Below are positions 17,863-28,118 of a stretch of DNA of 64,000 nt, piece after piece (the stretch's first letter is position 1; each line of letters opens with the position of its first letter). A program made the translations under genes and the position numbers. The notes under the pieces were generated by a model that saw nothing but the letters and a program-made list of their open reading frames with translations, made no database searches and was not told the origin of the DNA. The stretch comes from Planococcus halotolerans. Its GTDB lineage: Bacteria > Bacillota > Bacilli > Bacillales_A > Planococcaceae. Location: assembly GCF_003289955.1 (NCBI RefSeq), contig NZ_QLZR01000007.1:1-64000 (forward strand), given 5' to 3'.

Positions 17863-20274
17863 TTGTCACTCGTATTATTAATTTTTCTGCCCATTATTGC
17901 GGCTCTGTTTATTCCGCTGCTGTTCAAAAAAGTCGGACAGATCCATACGGGCTGGTTTGTATTGCTGGTCCCTGCAGCATTATTCATCTATTACTCCACT
18001 TTGCTTCCCTCAATTGCAGAAGGCGGCAATCGTGTGTCCGAACTGCAATGGATTCCTTCGCTTGATATCGCATTTATCGCCTATATCGACGGATTGAGTT
18101 TATTGTTTTCATTGCTTATCACGGGCATTGGAGCTCTAGTCGTACTCTATTCCATATTCTATCTGGATAAGTACCGCGAACAACTACATAATTTCTATGT
18201 TTATCTCCTGATGTTCATGACAGCGATGCTCGGGGTTGTTCAGTCTGACCACTTGATCTCGCTGTACCTGTTCTGGGAATTGACCTCCATTTCATCTTTC
18301 CTGCTCATCGGCTATTGGTATACACGCGACCGTTCAAGATTCGGTGCGCTGAAGTCAATGATAATTACCGTATTTGGCGGATTGATGATGCTTGGGGGCT
18401 TTGTGCTGCTCGGAATTATGGGCAACACTTATTCAATCCGCGAGCTGATTTCCCAGGCTCCGGAATTGGTAGGCCATGACTTTTTCGTCTGGGCGCTCGT
18501 GCTGATTCTTCTCGGAGCGTTTACGAAATCCGCACAGTTCCCGTTCTACATCTGGTTGCCGGATGCCATGGAAGCGCCGACTCCGGTCAGTGCTTATCTG
18601 CATTCTGCAACAATGGTAAAAGCAGGACTATACCTGGTTGCCCGCTTCACACCTATATTTGCCGCATCCGGCACGTGGGTTTGGCTGGTGACGGGTATCG
18701 GGTTGTTCACCATGCTTTGGGGTTCTTTCTTCGCCTTGAAGCAAAAAGACCTAAAAGGCATTCTGGCGTTCTCCACTGTTTCCCAGCTTGGTTTGATCAT
18801 GTCACTGCTCGGCGTATCAGCTGCTGGATTCCATGTTGAAAACGCCACAGAAATCGCTTTGAACTACGCAGGCTTTGCGGCGATCTTCCACTTGATCAAC
18901 CATGCTGTCTTTAAAGGCAGCCTGTTCATGATCGCCGGAATTGTAGACCATGAAACAGGAACACGCGATATCCGGAAACTCGGCGGTTTGATGAGTTTGA
19001 TGCCGATCAGTTTCACGGTAGCTATGATCGGTGCATTTTCGATGGCCGGTTTGCCGCCGTTTGGTGGTTTCCTGAGTAAGGAAATGTTCCTGACCGGTAT
19101 GGTCGCTTTAACCGAATTTGATTTATTCTCAATGGATGTATGGGGAATCCTGTTCCCGGTAATCGCCTGGATCGGTTCCGTTTTCACATTCATCTACAGT
19201 TTCTATTTTGTATTCCATACATTTGCAGGAAAACACAAACCGGAAGAATTGCCGAAACCGGCACATGAAGCACCAAAAGGCATGCTGATTTCACCGGTCT
19301 TCCTGGCTATTTTGGCAGTCGTCATCTTCTTTATCCCGAATATTGTCGGCGAATGGCTCGTTAAACCAGCCGTAGCTGCTATTCAGCCCTTTATGTATGA
19401 TTCACCATCCGATGTCCATGTCCATGTCGCTGCCTGGCACGGTTACATTACACCGGAGCTGTGGATGACCATCGGAATTTTTGCAGTCGGCGGTTTGATG
19501 TTCTGGACGCTGCGCAAATGGCAGCATCAATATGAACGCTTCCCGAATACTTTGAACAGCCTGTACGATAAAGGGATGTTCCTGAGCGATACAGGAGCCA
19601 ACCGTTTCTCAAGACTTTATATGACCGGTTTTATCCGTTCGTATCTAGTTTACATGTTCAGTTTCCTCATTATTATCGTTCTTGGCACATTTGTTTTAAA
19701 TGACGCTTTCGCGATTGATATGAATAACTTGGCTCCGGTCGGTTTGTATGAAATCGTCATTATGCTGGCACTGCTCGGTTCAACAGTGACGATCCTATTT
19801 TCGAAATCCCGTCTTACTGCGATCATCGCACTCGGGGCAGTCGGTTATTCGGTGGCCTTGTTCTTCGTCATTTTCCGAGCTCCGGATCTTGCGTTGACCC
19901 AATTAGTCATTGAAACGATATCTGTAGCATTGTTCCTGCTCGCTTTCTATCATCTGCCGCAGATCAGCAGAAAAGAAGAGCGGATGCGTTTCCGTTTCGG
20001 TAACGCTGTGATTGCTGTCGGCGTGGGTGTTACGATGACACTTGTCGCTTTGGCGGCACATTCCGGTAAAGCCCTTCCTTCCATTTCCGAGTTCTATAAG
20101 GAAACTGTTTATACGGAAGCGGGCGGCGGAAACATCGTTAACGTAATTCTTGTCGATTACCGTGGATTTGATACTTTGTTTGAGATCGGTGTTCTTGGAA
20201 TCGCCGGTATCGGCATCATTACTCTGATCAAGCTGCGACTTACGAAAAAGGAGGGTCAGCATGAAAACAAATGA
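17863..20274 (+). CDS. mrpA: Mrp Na+/H+ antiporter subunit A
   Basis: An 803-residue polytopic subunit of the hetero-oligomeric Mrp antiporter, homologous to NuoL with a C-terminal MrpA-specific extension. Motifs include the helix WELTSISSFLLIGYW, with its conserved glutamate, and KSAQFPFYIWLPDAMEAPTPVSA and HAVFKGSLFM around the proton-path lysines and histidine. Start is TTG 17863, six bases after AGGAGG, giving the same N-terminus as B. subtilis MrpA; an in-frame ATG at 17836 lies upstream of that site. First of seven overlapping genes. The complex expels Na+ and protons drive it, supporting pH and salt tolerance. Confidence 0.95.
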   Translation: MSLVLLIFLPIIAALFIPLLFKKVGQIHTGWFVLLVPAALFIYYSTLLPSIAEGGNRVSELQWIPSLDIAFIAYIDGLSLLFSLLITGIGALVVLYSIFYLDKYREQLHNFYVYLLMFMTAMLGVVQSDHLISLYLFWELTSISSFLLIGYWYTRDRSRFGALKSMIITVFGGLMMLGGFVLLGIMGNTYSIRELISQAPELVGHDFFVWALVLILLGAFTKSAQFPFYIWLPDAMEAPTPVSAYLHSATMVKAGLYLVARFTPIFAASGTWVWLVTGIGLFTMLWGSFFALKQKDLKGILAFSTVSQLGLIMSLLGVSAAGFHVENATEIALNYAGFAAIFHLINHAVFKGSLFMIAGIVDHETGTRDIRKLGGLMSLMPISFTVAMIGAFSMAGLPPFGGFLSKEMFLTGMVALTEFDLFSMDVWGILFPVIAWIGSVFTFIYSFYFVFHTFAGKHKPEELPKPAHEAPKGMLISPVFLAILAVVIFFIPNIVGEWLVKPAVAAIQPFMYDSPSDVHVHVAAWHGYITPELWMTIGIFAVGGLMFWTLRKWQHQYERFPNTLNSLYDKGMFLSDTGANRFSRLYMTGFIRSYLVYMFSFLIIIVLGTFVLNDAFAIDMNNLAPVGLYEIVIMLALLGSTVTILFSKSRLTAIIALGAVGYSVALFFVIFRAPDLALTQLVIETISVALFLLAFYHLPQISRKEERMRFRFGNAVIAVGVGVTMTLVALAAHSGKALPSISEFYKETVYTEAGGGNIVNVILVDYRGFDTLFEIGVLGIAGIGIITLIKLRLTKKEGQHENK

Positions 20275-20683
20275 TGTCATGCTTCAAACGGTTACGAAAG
20301 TCGTAACCTTCATCATTCTGATGTTCGCTGTCCATATCTTTTTCGCAGGCCATTACACGCCCGGCGGCGGATTTGTCGGCGGTTTGCTGACAGCGAGCGC
20401 AATTGTTCTGTTGATGCTTGCTTTCGGAATCCGGACGGTTAAAAAAATCATTCCCGTCAATTATGTCGTCATGACTTCGGTTGGACTGCTTGTGGCGATT
20501 GGTACAGCTGCTGCATCTATACTGTTTGACGTTCCATTCTTTACACACGCATATGATTATTTTGAATTGCCGCTGTTCGGCGAAACATCCCTGCATTCAG
20601 CTTTGCTTTTTGATGTAGGAGTCTATTTGGTTGTTGTTGGAGTTACGATGACCATTATTCAAACGATTGGAGAGGATGAATAA
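20261..20683 (+). CDS. mrpB: Mrp Na+/H+ antiporter subunit B
   Basis: A 140-residue four-helix membrane protein with the MrpB signature [17 protein letters not shown] (about 28-44). Its start overlaps the end of mrpA by 14 bases and its stop overlaps the mrpC start, so translation is coupled. Needed for assembly of the MrpABCDEFG antiporter. Confidence 0.95.
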   Translation: MKTNDVMLQTVTKVVTFIILMFAVHIFFAGHYTPGGGFVGGLLTASAIVLLMLAFGIRTVKKIIPVNYVVMTSVGLLVAIGTAAASILFDVPFFTHAYDYFELPLFGETSLHSALLFDVGVYLVVVGVTMTIIQTIGEDE

Positions 20684-21030
20684 TGGAAATTATCATGTCG
20701 GTTGTCATAGGCTTTATGTTCATGGCAGCTGTTTACCTAATGCTTTCGAAAAGCCTGATCCGCATTATTATCGGTACCGGCCTCCTCAGCCATGGCGCCC
20801 ATTTGCTTCTATTGACAATGGGCGGCCTTGGCGGAGAAGCACCGCCGGTTGTCGCGTACGGTGTGTCTGTTTCTGATTATGCAGATCCTCTGCCGCAGGC
20901 TCTAATATTGACAGCAATCGTAATTTCGTTTGCTGTTACATCTTTCTTTCTAGTTGTTGCTTACCGGGCTTATCAGGAGCTTGGTACTGACAATATGGAA
21001 TTGCTGAAAGGAACTGAAGACCATGAGTAA
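20683..21030 (+). CDS. mrpC: Mrp Na+/H+ antiporter subunit C
   Basis: A 115-residue NuoK-like subunit with three helices and the motifs [12 protein letters not shown] and [17 protein letters not shown] typical of MrpC. It shares one base with the mrpB stop and overlaps mrpD by eight bases. Part of the antiporter membrane domain. Confidence 0.95.
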   Translation: MEIIMSVVIGFMFMAAVYLMLSKSLIRIIIGTGLLSHGAHLLLLTMGGLGGEAPPVVAYGVSVSDYADPLPQALILTAIVISFAVTSFFLVVAYRAYQELGTDNMELLKGTEDHE

Positions 21031-22504
21031 TCTATTATTGTTCCCGATCATCATTCCATTGATAATGGCTACAATCCTGATGCTGTTTCCGAATAAAATC
21101 AAAATGCAGCGTTTGGTCGCACTTCTTAGTGCTCTAGTCACTCTTATTGCTTCCTTATTCCTGCTATTCAAAGTATATAACGATGGAATACAAGTAGTGA
21201 CACTGGGAAGCTGGCCGGCACCATTCGGCATCTCGATGGTGTCGGACCTCTTCTCCGCACTGCTGGTCGTCACGACATCGCTTATTGTGTTGTTTGTCGT
21301 ACTTTACAGCTTCCCGACGATCGGGATAAAACGTGAGCAATCGTTCTACTACCCGGCAGTCCTGTTCCTGTTGACAGGTGTCAATGGAGCTTTTACGACC
21401 GGCGATATATTCAACTTATTCGTTTTTGTCGAAGTTCTGTTGATGGCATCATATACATTGATTGTCCACGGCGGTGAACGCCAGCAGCTTCGTGAATCAA
21501 TCAAGTATTTGCTGGTCAATATCATTTCGTCCGCATTATTTGTAGCCGCTGTCGCGCTTCTCTACTCAGTGACAGGGACTTTGAATATGGCGGATCTGGC
21601 CGTCAAGATACCACAAATTGAAAATACCGGTATTCTGACAGTTATAGCTGTGTTGTTCCTGGTGGTTTTCGGCTTCAAGGCCGCAATCTTCCCATTGTAC
21701 TTCTGGCTGCCAGCTTCTTACCATGCACCTCCAATGCCGATTCTTGCATTATTCGGAGCGCTGCTGACAAAAGTTGGTGTCTACGCCATCATGCGTACAT
21801 ACACGCTGTTCTTTACAATGAATGTCGGATTTACCCATGAATTATTGGCCATCATCGCCATCCTGACCATATTGGCCGGATGTGTCGGTGCTCTAGCCTA
21901 TTTCGATGTAAAGAAGATTATCATCTACAACATCATCATTGCAGTCGGAGTCATCCTGTTCGGAGTATCTCAGCTGAATGAAGCTGGTGTCCAAGGTTCG
22001 ATTCTTTATCTGATTCATGACATGATGATTAAAGCGGCGTTATTTTTCCTTGTCGGAATTGTAGCTGTCATATTCGGGACTTCAAACCTGCGCAAAATGG
22101 GCGGATTGATGAAAACCTACCCAGTGCTCGGCTGGACTTATCTGGTTGCAGCATTCGGGCTTGCGGGAATACCTCCACTTAGCGGTTTCCCCGGTAAGCT
22201 GCTGATTGTCCAAGGCGGATTTGAAGGTCCGCAGTTCTGGGGAAGCATTGTCATTCTCGCTACAAGCCTCATCGTGCTGTTAAGTGCGGTTCGCATATTT
22301 ATTTATGCATTCTGGGGTGAACCTGTAGAAACTGAACCTTTAAAAAAATCAGCTTATCACGCTATGCTGATCCCTTCGATGTTACTGGTTGCCATAACAG
22401 TGTTCTTCGGAGTCGGTGCGGAACTCTTCATGCCACTCGTTTCTGGTGCGGCTGAAGTGCTGCTGAATCCATCGCTTTATATTGAAGCGGTATTTAAGGA
22501 GTAG
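21023..22504 (+). CDS. mrpD: Mrp Na+/H+ antiporter subunit D
   Basis: A 493-residue NuoM/NuoN-like subunit with about 14 helices. The helix [15 protein letters not shown] carries the essential glutamate, and the helices around [20 protein letters not shown] and [14 protein letters not shown] carry the conserved lysines of this family. It and MrpA form the ion-translocating core. Translationally coupled to mrpC. Confidence 0.95.
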   Translation: MSNLLLFPIIIPLIMATILMLFPNKIKMQRLVALLSALVTLIASLFLLFKVYNDGIQVVTLGSWPAPFGISMVSDLFSALLVVTTSLIVLFVVLYSFPTIGIKREQSFYYPAVLFLLTGVNGAFTTGDIFNLFVFVEVLLMASYTLIVHGGERQQLRESIKYLLVNIISSALFVAAVALLYSVTGTLNMADLAVKIPQIENTGILTVIAVLFLVVFGFKAAIFPLYFWLPASYHAPPMPILALFGALLTKVGVYAIMRTYTLFFTMNVGFTHELLAIIAILTILAGCVGALAYFDVKKIIIYNIIIAVGVILFGVSQLNEAGVQGSILYLIHDMMIKAALFFLVGIVAVIFGTSNLRKMGGLMKTYPVLGWTYLVAAFGLAGIPPLSGFPGKLLIVQGGFEGPQFWGSIVILATSLIVLLSAVRIFIYAFWGEPVETEPLKKSAYHAMLIPSMLLVAITVFFGVGAELFMPLVSGAAEVLLNPSLYIEAVFKE

Positions 22505-22509
22505 ATGAT

Positions 22510-22989
22510 ATGTCTTCACAAATCCTATTGAACTTCTTTCTGGCAATCGTTTGGATGTTCATCTCGGTGTCCTTTACTCCTTCCGGATTCGCCATCGGCT
22601 TTTTGGTCGGCTTAGGAATCATTATCCTGATGCGCCGATTCTTTAAAGGGAGATTGTATTTGACCCGCGTATGGGCAGTACTTTCTTTATTCATCCTTTT
22701 CCTGAAAGAATTGACGTTATCAAGCCTGCAGGTTTTGCGCATCGTTCTGCGCCCAAAAATGAATATCAGGCCTGCCATTTTTGAAATGGAAACGGAATTA
22801 CAAAAAGATTGGGAAGTAACATTGCTATCAGCATTGATTACACTGACTCCCGGAACCCTTGTTGTTGGAATATCCGATGACCAGAAAAGGCTTTATATCC
22901 ATGCGCTCGACTTTGAAGATATCGATGAAGCCGTATCTTCCATTAAGAATACTTTTGAGCGTGCCATACTGGAGGTGAGCCGCCCATGA
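22510..22989 (+). CDS. mrpE: Mrp Na+/H+ antiporter subunit E
   Basis: A 159-residue protein with two N-terminal helices and a soluble C-terminal domain containing LLSALITLTPGTLVVGISDD, the MrpE family core. Start follows GGAGTAGATGAT and lies five bases after mrpD. It overlaps mrpF by four bases. It contributes to complex stability. Confidence 0.95.
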   Translation: MSSQILLNFFLAIVWMFISVSFTPSGFAIGFLVGLGIIILMRRFFKGRLYLTRVWAVLSLFILFLKELTLSSLQVLRIVLRPKMNIRPAIFEMETELQKDWEVTLLSALITLTPGTLVVGISDDQKRLYIHALDFEDIDEAVSSIKNTFERAILEVSRP

Positions 22990-23267
22990 TGATGTTTTAT
23001 TGGGTTTCGCTGGCTGTCGTCAGCATCGCTTTTGCGGGTCTCCTATTCCGTTTGGTCAAAGGGCCAACAGTCGCTGACCGGGTTGTGGCACTTGATGCAA
23101 TCGGAATCAGCCTGGTTTCCATCGTGGCCCTCCTGTCTCTGATTATCGAAACGGAATTCTTCCTGGAGATTATCCTGTTGCTGAGCATCTTGTCATTTAT
23201 CGGCACAGCAGCATTCGCTAAATTCATCGAGAGAGGAGAGATTTTCGATCGTGACAACAATCGCTAA
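22986..23267 (+). CDS. mrpF: Mrp Na+/H+ antiporter subunit F
   Basis: A 93-residue three-helix subunit with the family motif RLVKGPTVADRVVALDAIG (about 22-40). GGAGGTGAG lies upstream within mrpE. MrpF is also required for bile-salt efflux in B. subtilis. Overlaps mrpG by 17 bases. Confidence 0.95.
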   Translation: MMMFYWVSLAVVSIAFAGLLFRLVKGPTVADRVVALDAIGISLVSIVALLSLIIETEFFLEIILLLSILSFIGTAAFAKFIERGEIFDRDNNR

Positions 23268-23631
23268 CATCCTCATCATAATTTTGATCAGCGCAGGTGT
23301 CCTTTTCAGCGTTGTAACAGCTCTTGGGCTTGTACGTTTGCCGGATGTCTACACACGCACGCATGCTGCCTCCAAGAGTTCTACACTGGGGGTATTGGCC
23401 ATCCTGTCGGGTACATTTATCCACTTTTGGCTGATAGAAGGTATTTTCAACACACAGATGATCATTGCCATCGCCTTTCTGTTCATAACGGCTCCGGTTG
23501 GAGGCCATTTAATCGGACGTGCTGCCTATATATCAGGCACTAAAGTGGCAGAGCAGACAGTACGGGACGATTTGGGGCCTGCTGTGGAGCGCAAGAAAAA
23601 AAGATTTGCATTGAAAAAAGAATCAAATTGA
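23251..23631 (+). CDS. mrpG: Mrp Na+/H+ antiporter subunit G
   Basis: A 126-residue last subunit with three helices and the motif LGLVRLPDVYTRTHAASKSS (about 26-45). It begins with GTG 23251, ten bases after GAGAGGAGAG, and ends the operon with a lysine-rich cytosolic tail. A bidirectional terminator follows. Confidence 0.94.
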   Translation: MTTIANILIIILISAGVLFSVVTALGLVRLPDVYTRTHAASKSSTLGVLAILSGTFIHFWLIEGIFNTQMIIAIAFLFITAPVGGHLIGRAAYISGTKVAEQTVRDDLGPAVERKKKRFALKKESN

Positions 23632-23665
23632 AAAAACCTGCAGACAATTGAGTCTGCAGGTTTTT
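23632..23665. terminator. Bidirectional terminator (mrpG / pepA)
   Basis: Perfect 14-bp stem AAAAACCTGCAGAC/GTCTGCAGGTTTTT with a six-base loop between converging genes. Confidence 0.93.
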
Positions 23666-23672
23666 CTTTTGG

Positions 23673-25166
23673 TTATTTTTCTTCAGCCAAACTTTCGACC
23701 ATCATCGCCAACGTTCTGACCATCGCTCCTGTACCGCCTTTAGGTCCCAGATCATGAGCAGCTGCTGTAAATGATGTTCCCGCTATATCCAAATGGATCC
23801 ACGGTGTGTCTTCAACAAATTCCCCGACAAACCCGCCGCCGAAAATCATATGGCCATCGCGTCCCGGTGAGTTATTCAAATCAGCCACGTCGCTTTTACG
23901 CAGACGTTTTTTGTCATTTTCGGTTAATGGCAGACGCCATACAAATTCCCCTGTTTCATTGGATGCTTCCAGGAATTCCTCGAAAAATGCTTCGTCATTC
24001 GTGAGTGCCCCTGTTTTGTCCATACCAAGAGCAACGATAACGCCGCCTGTAAGCGTAGCAACATCAATGATGCGGGTTGCACCCAATTGCTTGGCGTATG
24101 TAACGGAATCGGCCAGCACTAATCGCCCTTCAGCATCTGTATTAAGAATTTCAATCGTTTTCCCGCTTAACGAAGTGATGACATCATCCGGTTTGAATGC
24201 ATTGCCTGATACCATATTGTCAGTGGATGCGATGACCGCTACAACGTTCTTGGCCGGTTTTAATTCCCCAATGATTTTCATGGCTCCAAGTACTGCTGCA
24301 GCTCCGCCCATATCGCCTTTCATACCGACAATACCGTCTTTCGGTTTCAATGAATAGCCGCCTGTATCAAATGTGATCCCTTTGCCGACAAGCGCAAGCG
24401 GATCTTCAAATGACTCTGTTGCTTTATATTTCATCACAATCAAGCGGGGTTCTTCTACAGAACCCTGGTTGACGGCCAAAATGGCCCCCATGCCCAATTC
24501 TTCCATCTGTGCTTTGTCGAGGATGTCCATCTCAAAGCCGTATTGCTCACCGAGTTCCTGTGCATAGTCAGCGAGTGCTGTAGCAGTTAGAATATTCCCA
24601 GGCATATTGACCAGTGTGCGCGCTTCGTTAACCGACTCGCCGAATACCTGGCCGATTCGCGCCGCAGCCTCTACGTCTTCAGAACTTTCCTCTGACAGGA
24701 TTGTTAAGTCCTCAAGCTCTATTTCCGTTTCATTTGAAGAAGTTTTATAGTCAGCAAAGCTGTACATGCCCATACTGATTCCTTCCGCAGCAAGGTAAGC
24801 TGCATCTTCCGCACCGACTTCGTCATTTTGGAATGAATCGAGATAGATGGCCGCATGTTTGATTTTTTTCTTGACCAGCTCTTTGCCTGCCAAGCCGAAA
24901 GCTGCACGGATATCATCTTCATCCAATTTTTTTCGGTCGTCCAAGCCGATGAACATAACCCGTGGGATGCTGCCGGACAAGGATGGATATGTAATAATAT
25001 TATTCTTATCGAAAGAAAGTTCGTTTTTCACCCAATCCTGCAGCTTTCCATCGAATCTCTCTGAGAACTGGTTCCAGCCTTTTGTGTTCTCCGGATGGCG
25101 TGTAAGGCCAACGATCAAAATCTCTGCTTCATTGTGCTGCTCAGTGCTGTGTACTGAAATATTCAT
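23673..25166 (-). CDS. pepA: Cytosol (leucyl) aminopeptidase, M17 family
   Basis: A 497-residue dinuclear-metal aminopeptidase that removes N-terminal amino acids from peptides. The macro-like N-terminal domain is followed by the catalytic domain with KGITFDTGGYSLKP, MKGDMGGAAAV and the M17 signature NTDAEGRLVLAD, which together supply the metal-binding D/E/K and the catalytic arginine. Start is ATG 25166 behind AGAGGAGGAG; an upstream in-frame ATG nine codons earlier would contain that site. Single gene, orthologous in place to B. subtilis yuiE. Confidence 0.94.
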   Translation of the reverse strand: MNISVHSTEQHNEAEILIVGLTRHPENTKGWNQFSERFDGKLQDWVKNELSFDKNNIITYPSLSGSIPRVMFIGLDDRKKLDEDDIRAAFGLAGKELVKKKIKHAAIYLDSFQNDEVGAEDAAYLAAEGISMGMYSFADYKTSSNETEIELEDLTILSEESSEDVEAAARIGQVFGESVNEARTLVNMPGNILTATALADYAQELGEQYGFEMDILDKAQMEELGMGAILAVNQGSVEEPRLIVMKYKATESFEDPLALVGKGITFDTGGYSLKPKDGIVGMKGDMGGAAAVLGAMKIIGELKPAKNVVAVIASTDNMVSGNAFKPDDVITSLSGKTIEILNTDAEGRLVLADSVTYAKQLGATRIIDVATLTGGVIVALGMDKTGALTNDEAFFEEFLEASNETGEFVWRLPLTENDKKRLRKSDVADLNNSPGRDGHMIFGGGFVGEFVEDTPWIHLDIAGTSFTAAAHDLGPKGGTGAMVRTLAMMVESLAEEK

Positions 25167-25315
25167 AAGTCTCCTCCTCTTTATCTGTTCCATATAAGTT
25201 TAGCATGGAATTCAAGAGCTTAGTAGTTCGAGCTTCGAAATTGTTTTGGAGTTTGGAGAGAATGGATTATGTTATACTGAATCAATAAATTTTATTTTGA
25301 AAGGTTGATTATTGG

Positions 25316-25792
25316 ATGGAATTATTCACGAATACACCATTAATGATTGCACTTTTTGCAATCATCTTTGCCCAGTTCATAAAAATTCCCATTCAATACG
25401 CCGTTACTCGGGAATTAGATTGGAAACTCTTTACTTCAACTGGGGGAATGCCCAGTTCACACTCTGCCGCTGTCACTTCCCTGACTACTGCAGTTGCCTA
25501 TGAGCACGGAGTTGGTTCAACGATTTTCGCAGTTTCGACCATGTTTGCGGTCATCACGATGTATGATGCCACCGGCGTCAGATTCCAGGCAGGCCAGCAG
25601 GCATTAACGATCAATAAGATGCGGACGGATCTCCAGCTGTTCATGAATGAAACGAGGAATTGGCCCAAGAAAAAAGAAGAAGAGAAAATTGAGGAATTAA
25701 AAACATTGCTTGGCCATAAACCCAGCGAAGTCTTTATGGGTGCTTTGACGGGGATTGCGATTTCTGCCATTGTCTATAGTTTAATTCTATAA
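25316..25792 (+). CDS. yuiD: Divergent PAP2 family membrane protein (YuiD)
   Basis: A 158-residue protein of the DUF212 family (distantly related to acid phosphatase/vanadium haloperoxidase). Visible motifs are GGMPSSHSAAVTSLTTAVA (about 43-61), YDATGVRFQAGQQA and the C-terminal GHKPSEVFMGALTGI. Three to four membrane helices surround a hydrophilic central segment. Enzymatic activity is not established for the family. Divergent from pepA with AAAGG before the ATG. Confidence 0.9.
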   Translation: MELFTNTPLMIALFAIIFAQFIKIPIQYAVTRELDWKLFTSTGGMPSSHSAAVTSLTTAVAYEHGVGSTIFAVSTMFAVITMYDATGVRFQAGQQALTINKMRTDLQLFMNETRNWPKKKEEEKIEELKTLLGHKPSEVFMGALTGIAISAIVYSLIL

Positions 25793-25828
25793 AAAAACCG
25801 TGCAGCCCAATTGGCTCGCACGGTTTTT
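25793..25828. terminator. Bidirectional terminator (yuiD / yuiB)
   Basis: Stem AAAAACCGTGC paired with GCACGGTTTTT plus inner AGCC/GGCT pairing, lying directly between converging stop codons. Confidence 0.9.
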
Positions 25829-25830
25829 CA

Positions 25831-26160
25831 TTAGAACATCTGGTATCCCATTTTGCGCAAAACTTTCATGACGAACCCGGCAGTAATTGCGCCGGCAAAG
25901 CCTGATAGCAGAACAGCGATATCCGTTCCCGTCAGAGATGTGATGGTATCACCCAGCATTGAGAAGGACTGGCCAGGATCCGTAAAATAGTCAAAGAAGC
26001 CAACATCGTCAATAACAAGCAGGATGACGACCGGATAGACGATTGCCATAAGCCACGTCATACGCAACAGCATATTCAGGAGAAAGCCGATGCCGAAAAA
26101 CATTACATAAAATAAAAGCATTGAAATGATTAATTGAACAATAGTGAATGAACTATTCAT
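25831..26160 (-). CDS. yuiB: YuiB-like membrane protein
   Basis: A 109-residue membrane protein with three helices (about 5-30, 35-55 and 76-96), with length and residue pattern like B. subtilis YuiB. The family has no known function. The frame extends 31 codons upstream, but ATG 26160 follows GGAGG correctly and starts the first helix. It lies just downstream of yuiA on the same strand, as in B. subtilis, although a terminator separates them. Confidence 0.82.
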   Translation of the reverse strand: MNSSFTIVQLIISMLLFYVMFFGIGFLLNMLLRMTWLMAIVYPVVILLVIDDVGFFDYFTDPGQSFSMLGDTITSLTGTDIAVLLSGFAGAITAGFVMKVLRKMGYQMF

Positions 26161-26273
26161 ATATAATCTAACCTCCGATATTCCTCTAACCAGTTTAACT
26201 GAAATAACGGGGCCTTTCAATCCAGGAACGCAGAGTTCATCACATTGACACAACGCATCGGAATTTTCTCCTC

Positions 26274-26306
26274 AAAAAAGAACCCGCATTTGGAAATGCG
26301 GGTTCT
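26274..26306 (-). terminator. Terminator after yuiA
   Basis: Stem AGAACCCGCATTT/AAATGCGGGTTCT followed on the minus strand by TTTTTTGAGG. Confidence 0.9.
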
Positions 26307-26331
26307 GCAGCCATCATCAAATTTTAAATTC

Positions 26332-26457
26332 TTATTTCTTTCCAGATCCCGAGCAGCAAGAGCACGTTTCCGATCCGCCCAAACGCAATTGGAAATAACC
26401 TTGGCCTGCGCAATATGGGCATTGGTTTGTTGGTTTTACTTGTTTGAAATTCTTCAT
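26332..26457 (-). CDS. yuiA: YuiA-like mini zinc-finger protein (41 aa)
   Basis: A short gene: ATG 26457 preceded by AGGAGGAGG with proper spacing, 41 codons, then TAA and a terminator. The product has two DnaJ-like half-motifs, CPYCAGQGYF (13-22) and CSCCSGSG (32-39), so four to five cysteines could bind one zinc. It matches the short YuiA proteins of Bacillales, found beside YuiB. Function unknown; a zinc-stabilised RNA- or protein-binding knuckle is an inference. Confidence 0.85.
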   Translation of the reverse strand: MKNFKQVKPTNQCPYCAGQGYFQLRLGGSETCSCCSGSGKK

Positions 26458-26634
26458 CCGAAACACCTCCTCCTGCTATTGTTTATAATATTCTGATAAT
26501 ATATCACGGCGCTATAAAACAAGCAAGAGAAAGAAATGAATGTAAGCGGATACATTTAAATTATTTTTCTATTATCATAAAATGGACACATTATTCACAA
26601 TTATTAACTAATTTTTAAGGAAATGCATAAAAAT

Positions 26635-26660
26635 AAAGAAGCCTCCGTGACGGAGGCTTC
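26635..26660 (-). terminator. Terminator after yumB
   Basis: Perfect 10-bp stem GAAGCCTCCG/CGGAGGCTTC with a TCA loop on the minus strand, followed by TTTATTTTTATG. Confidence 0.88.
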
Positions 26661-26670
26661 TGCTCTAATA

Positions 26671-27885
26671 TTACAGTACGTTGAATTTACCTTTTTTTAT
26701 GACCAATTTTGGTCCACCCACCATATAAAGTGCACGGTTGTCGATCATTTTTTTCATGAATGAGGCTCTCTTGCCAGTGACTTTCTTACCGAACACAACT
26801 CCGATTGCATCGTCATCACCAAGTGAACAAACAGTACCTTTAAGGTCCGGAATAAATTCCTGAGTTGTCTGGCCCTGGATCAATGCTTTAATATTCGCTG
26901 CAGCTGCTTCTGCTTGCTGCATAGCAATCTGTGCCGTCGGTGGATATGGACGGTTTGTTTCTTCATTGATCATCAATGCACAATCGCCAATGATGAATAC
27001 ATCAGGGAAAGCTGGTGCACGAAGATCTTTCTCAACTTTTACGCGAGCACGCATATTTTCGATTGGGGTAGTTTCAATCAATCTGTTGCCGCGGACTCCG
27101 GCAGCCCAAACGACTGTGCCGGCTTTGATGAATTCAAACTCATCATCGCTCTTTTTAATGTTGACGCCTTCAGGAGTCGCTTCCACAACCGGAGTACCGA
27201 TTGAGAATTCAATTCCTTTAGATTCCAGATGGCCCACTGCATAGTTGACCAATTCAGGATCAAATCCAGGCAATACCATTGGAGCAGCCTCAACGCAAAT
27301 TACGCGGACTTTTTCACGCGGCACATCAAACTCTTTGCAGAGTTCAGGTACGCGGTTAGCCAGTTCGCCAAGGAATTCGATGCCTGTAAATCCGGCACCG
27401 CCGACAACTATATTCAAGCGGCTGTCATCTTTGACTTCTTCTGCAGACCAAGTGGCAAATTGGAATTCAATGTGTTCACGGATGTAACGCGCCGCTTTCA
27501 CATTAGCAATTGATAATGCGTATTTATCAAGTCCTTCAATTCCGAAAGTCTCCCCTTCGAATCCAAGAGCAATGACGATATAATCGTATGTAAATTCGCC
27601 ATTATCTGTAAGGACTTTCTTGCCGGCAACATCGATTGCTTCCACTGTTGCCTGAACGAATCTAACTTTAACAGGATCGATTACTTCTTTGATATCGTAA
27701 CGCACCTGTTCTGGAGTCATTGTTCCAGCGGCAGCTTCGTGAAGCCATGTGCTTTCATAATGGTATTCGTTTTTGTTGATCAACGTGATATCGACTTCGT
27801 CTGTTCCCATGATTTTTTGCAGATTCACTACAGTAGTCAATCCACCGTAGCCTGCTCCTAATACTAAAATTGACGGTCTTTTCAA
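26671..27885 (-). CDS. yumB: Type II NADH dehydrogenase (YumB-like)
   Basis: A roughly 404-residue NDH-2 flavoprotein that passes electrons from NADH to menaquinone without pumping protons. The FAD motif GAGYGGLTT lies at the N-terminus, the NADH-binding [14 protein letters not shown] in the centre, and GDCALM plus [10 protein letters not shown] near the FAD-isoalloxazine side. The amphipathic C-terminus probably contacts the membrane. The start is uncertain: TTG 27885 begins at the FAD motif as in relatives with AAGGTGG 11 bases upstream, whereas GTG 27900 overlaps that site. A second NDH-2-like gene lies at 36382. Confidence 0.9.
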   Translation of the reverse strand: MKRPSILVLGAGYGGLTTVVNLQKIMGTDEVDITLINKNEYHYESTWLHEAAAGTMTPEQVRYDIKEVIDPVKVRFVQATVEAIDVAGKKVLTDNGEFTYDYIVIALGFEGETFGIEGLDKYALSIANVKAARYIREHIEFQFATWSAEEVKDDSRLNIVVGGAGFTGIEFLGELANRVPELCKEFDVPREKVRVICVEAAPMVLPGFDPELVNYAVGHLESKGIEFSIGTPVVEATPEGVNIKKSDDEFEFIKAGTVVWAAGVRGNRLIETTPIENMRARVKVEKDLRAPAFPDVFIIGDCALMINEETNRPYPPTAQIAMQQAEAAAANIKALIQGQTTQEFIPDLKGTVCSLGDDDAIGVVFGKKVTGKRASFMKKMIDNRALYMVGGPKLVIKKGKFNVL

Positions 27886-28071
27886 TCTAATCGCAACCAC
27901 CTTCGAGTCATTTTTTAAATCGGAAAACCAGTATAATTAATAAAGTTATTGTTTCCAATTTACTCCTACACTCTATATTAGCCTTTTTAACTAGTGATTT
28001 CAACTGGATAGCACCAGATATTAGGGCGATACAAGTAAACAGATTATTCCCCATTATACAGAAAAAAACCT

Positions 28072-28101
28072 CCTGCGCAACTTGTTGTAAGCAGAAGGTT
28101 T
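28072..28101 (-). terminator. Probable terminator after yutM
   Basis: Imperfect stem AAACCTTCTGC/GCAGGAGGTTT, followed on the minus strand by TTTT. Confidence 0.65.
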
Positions 28102-28118
28102 ATCTCAATTGTTGCATG

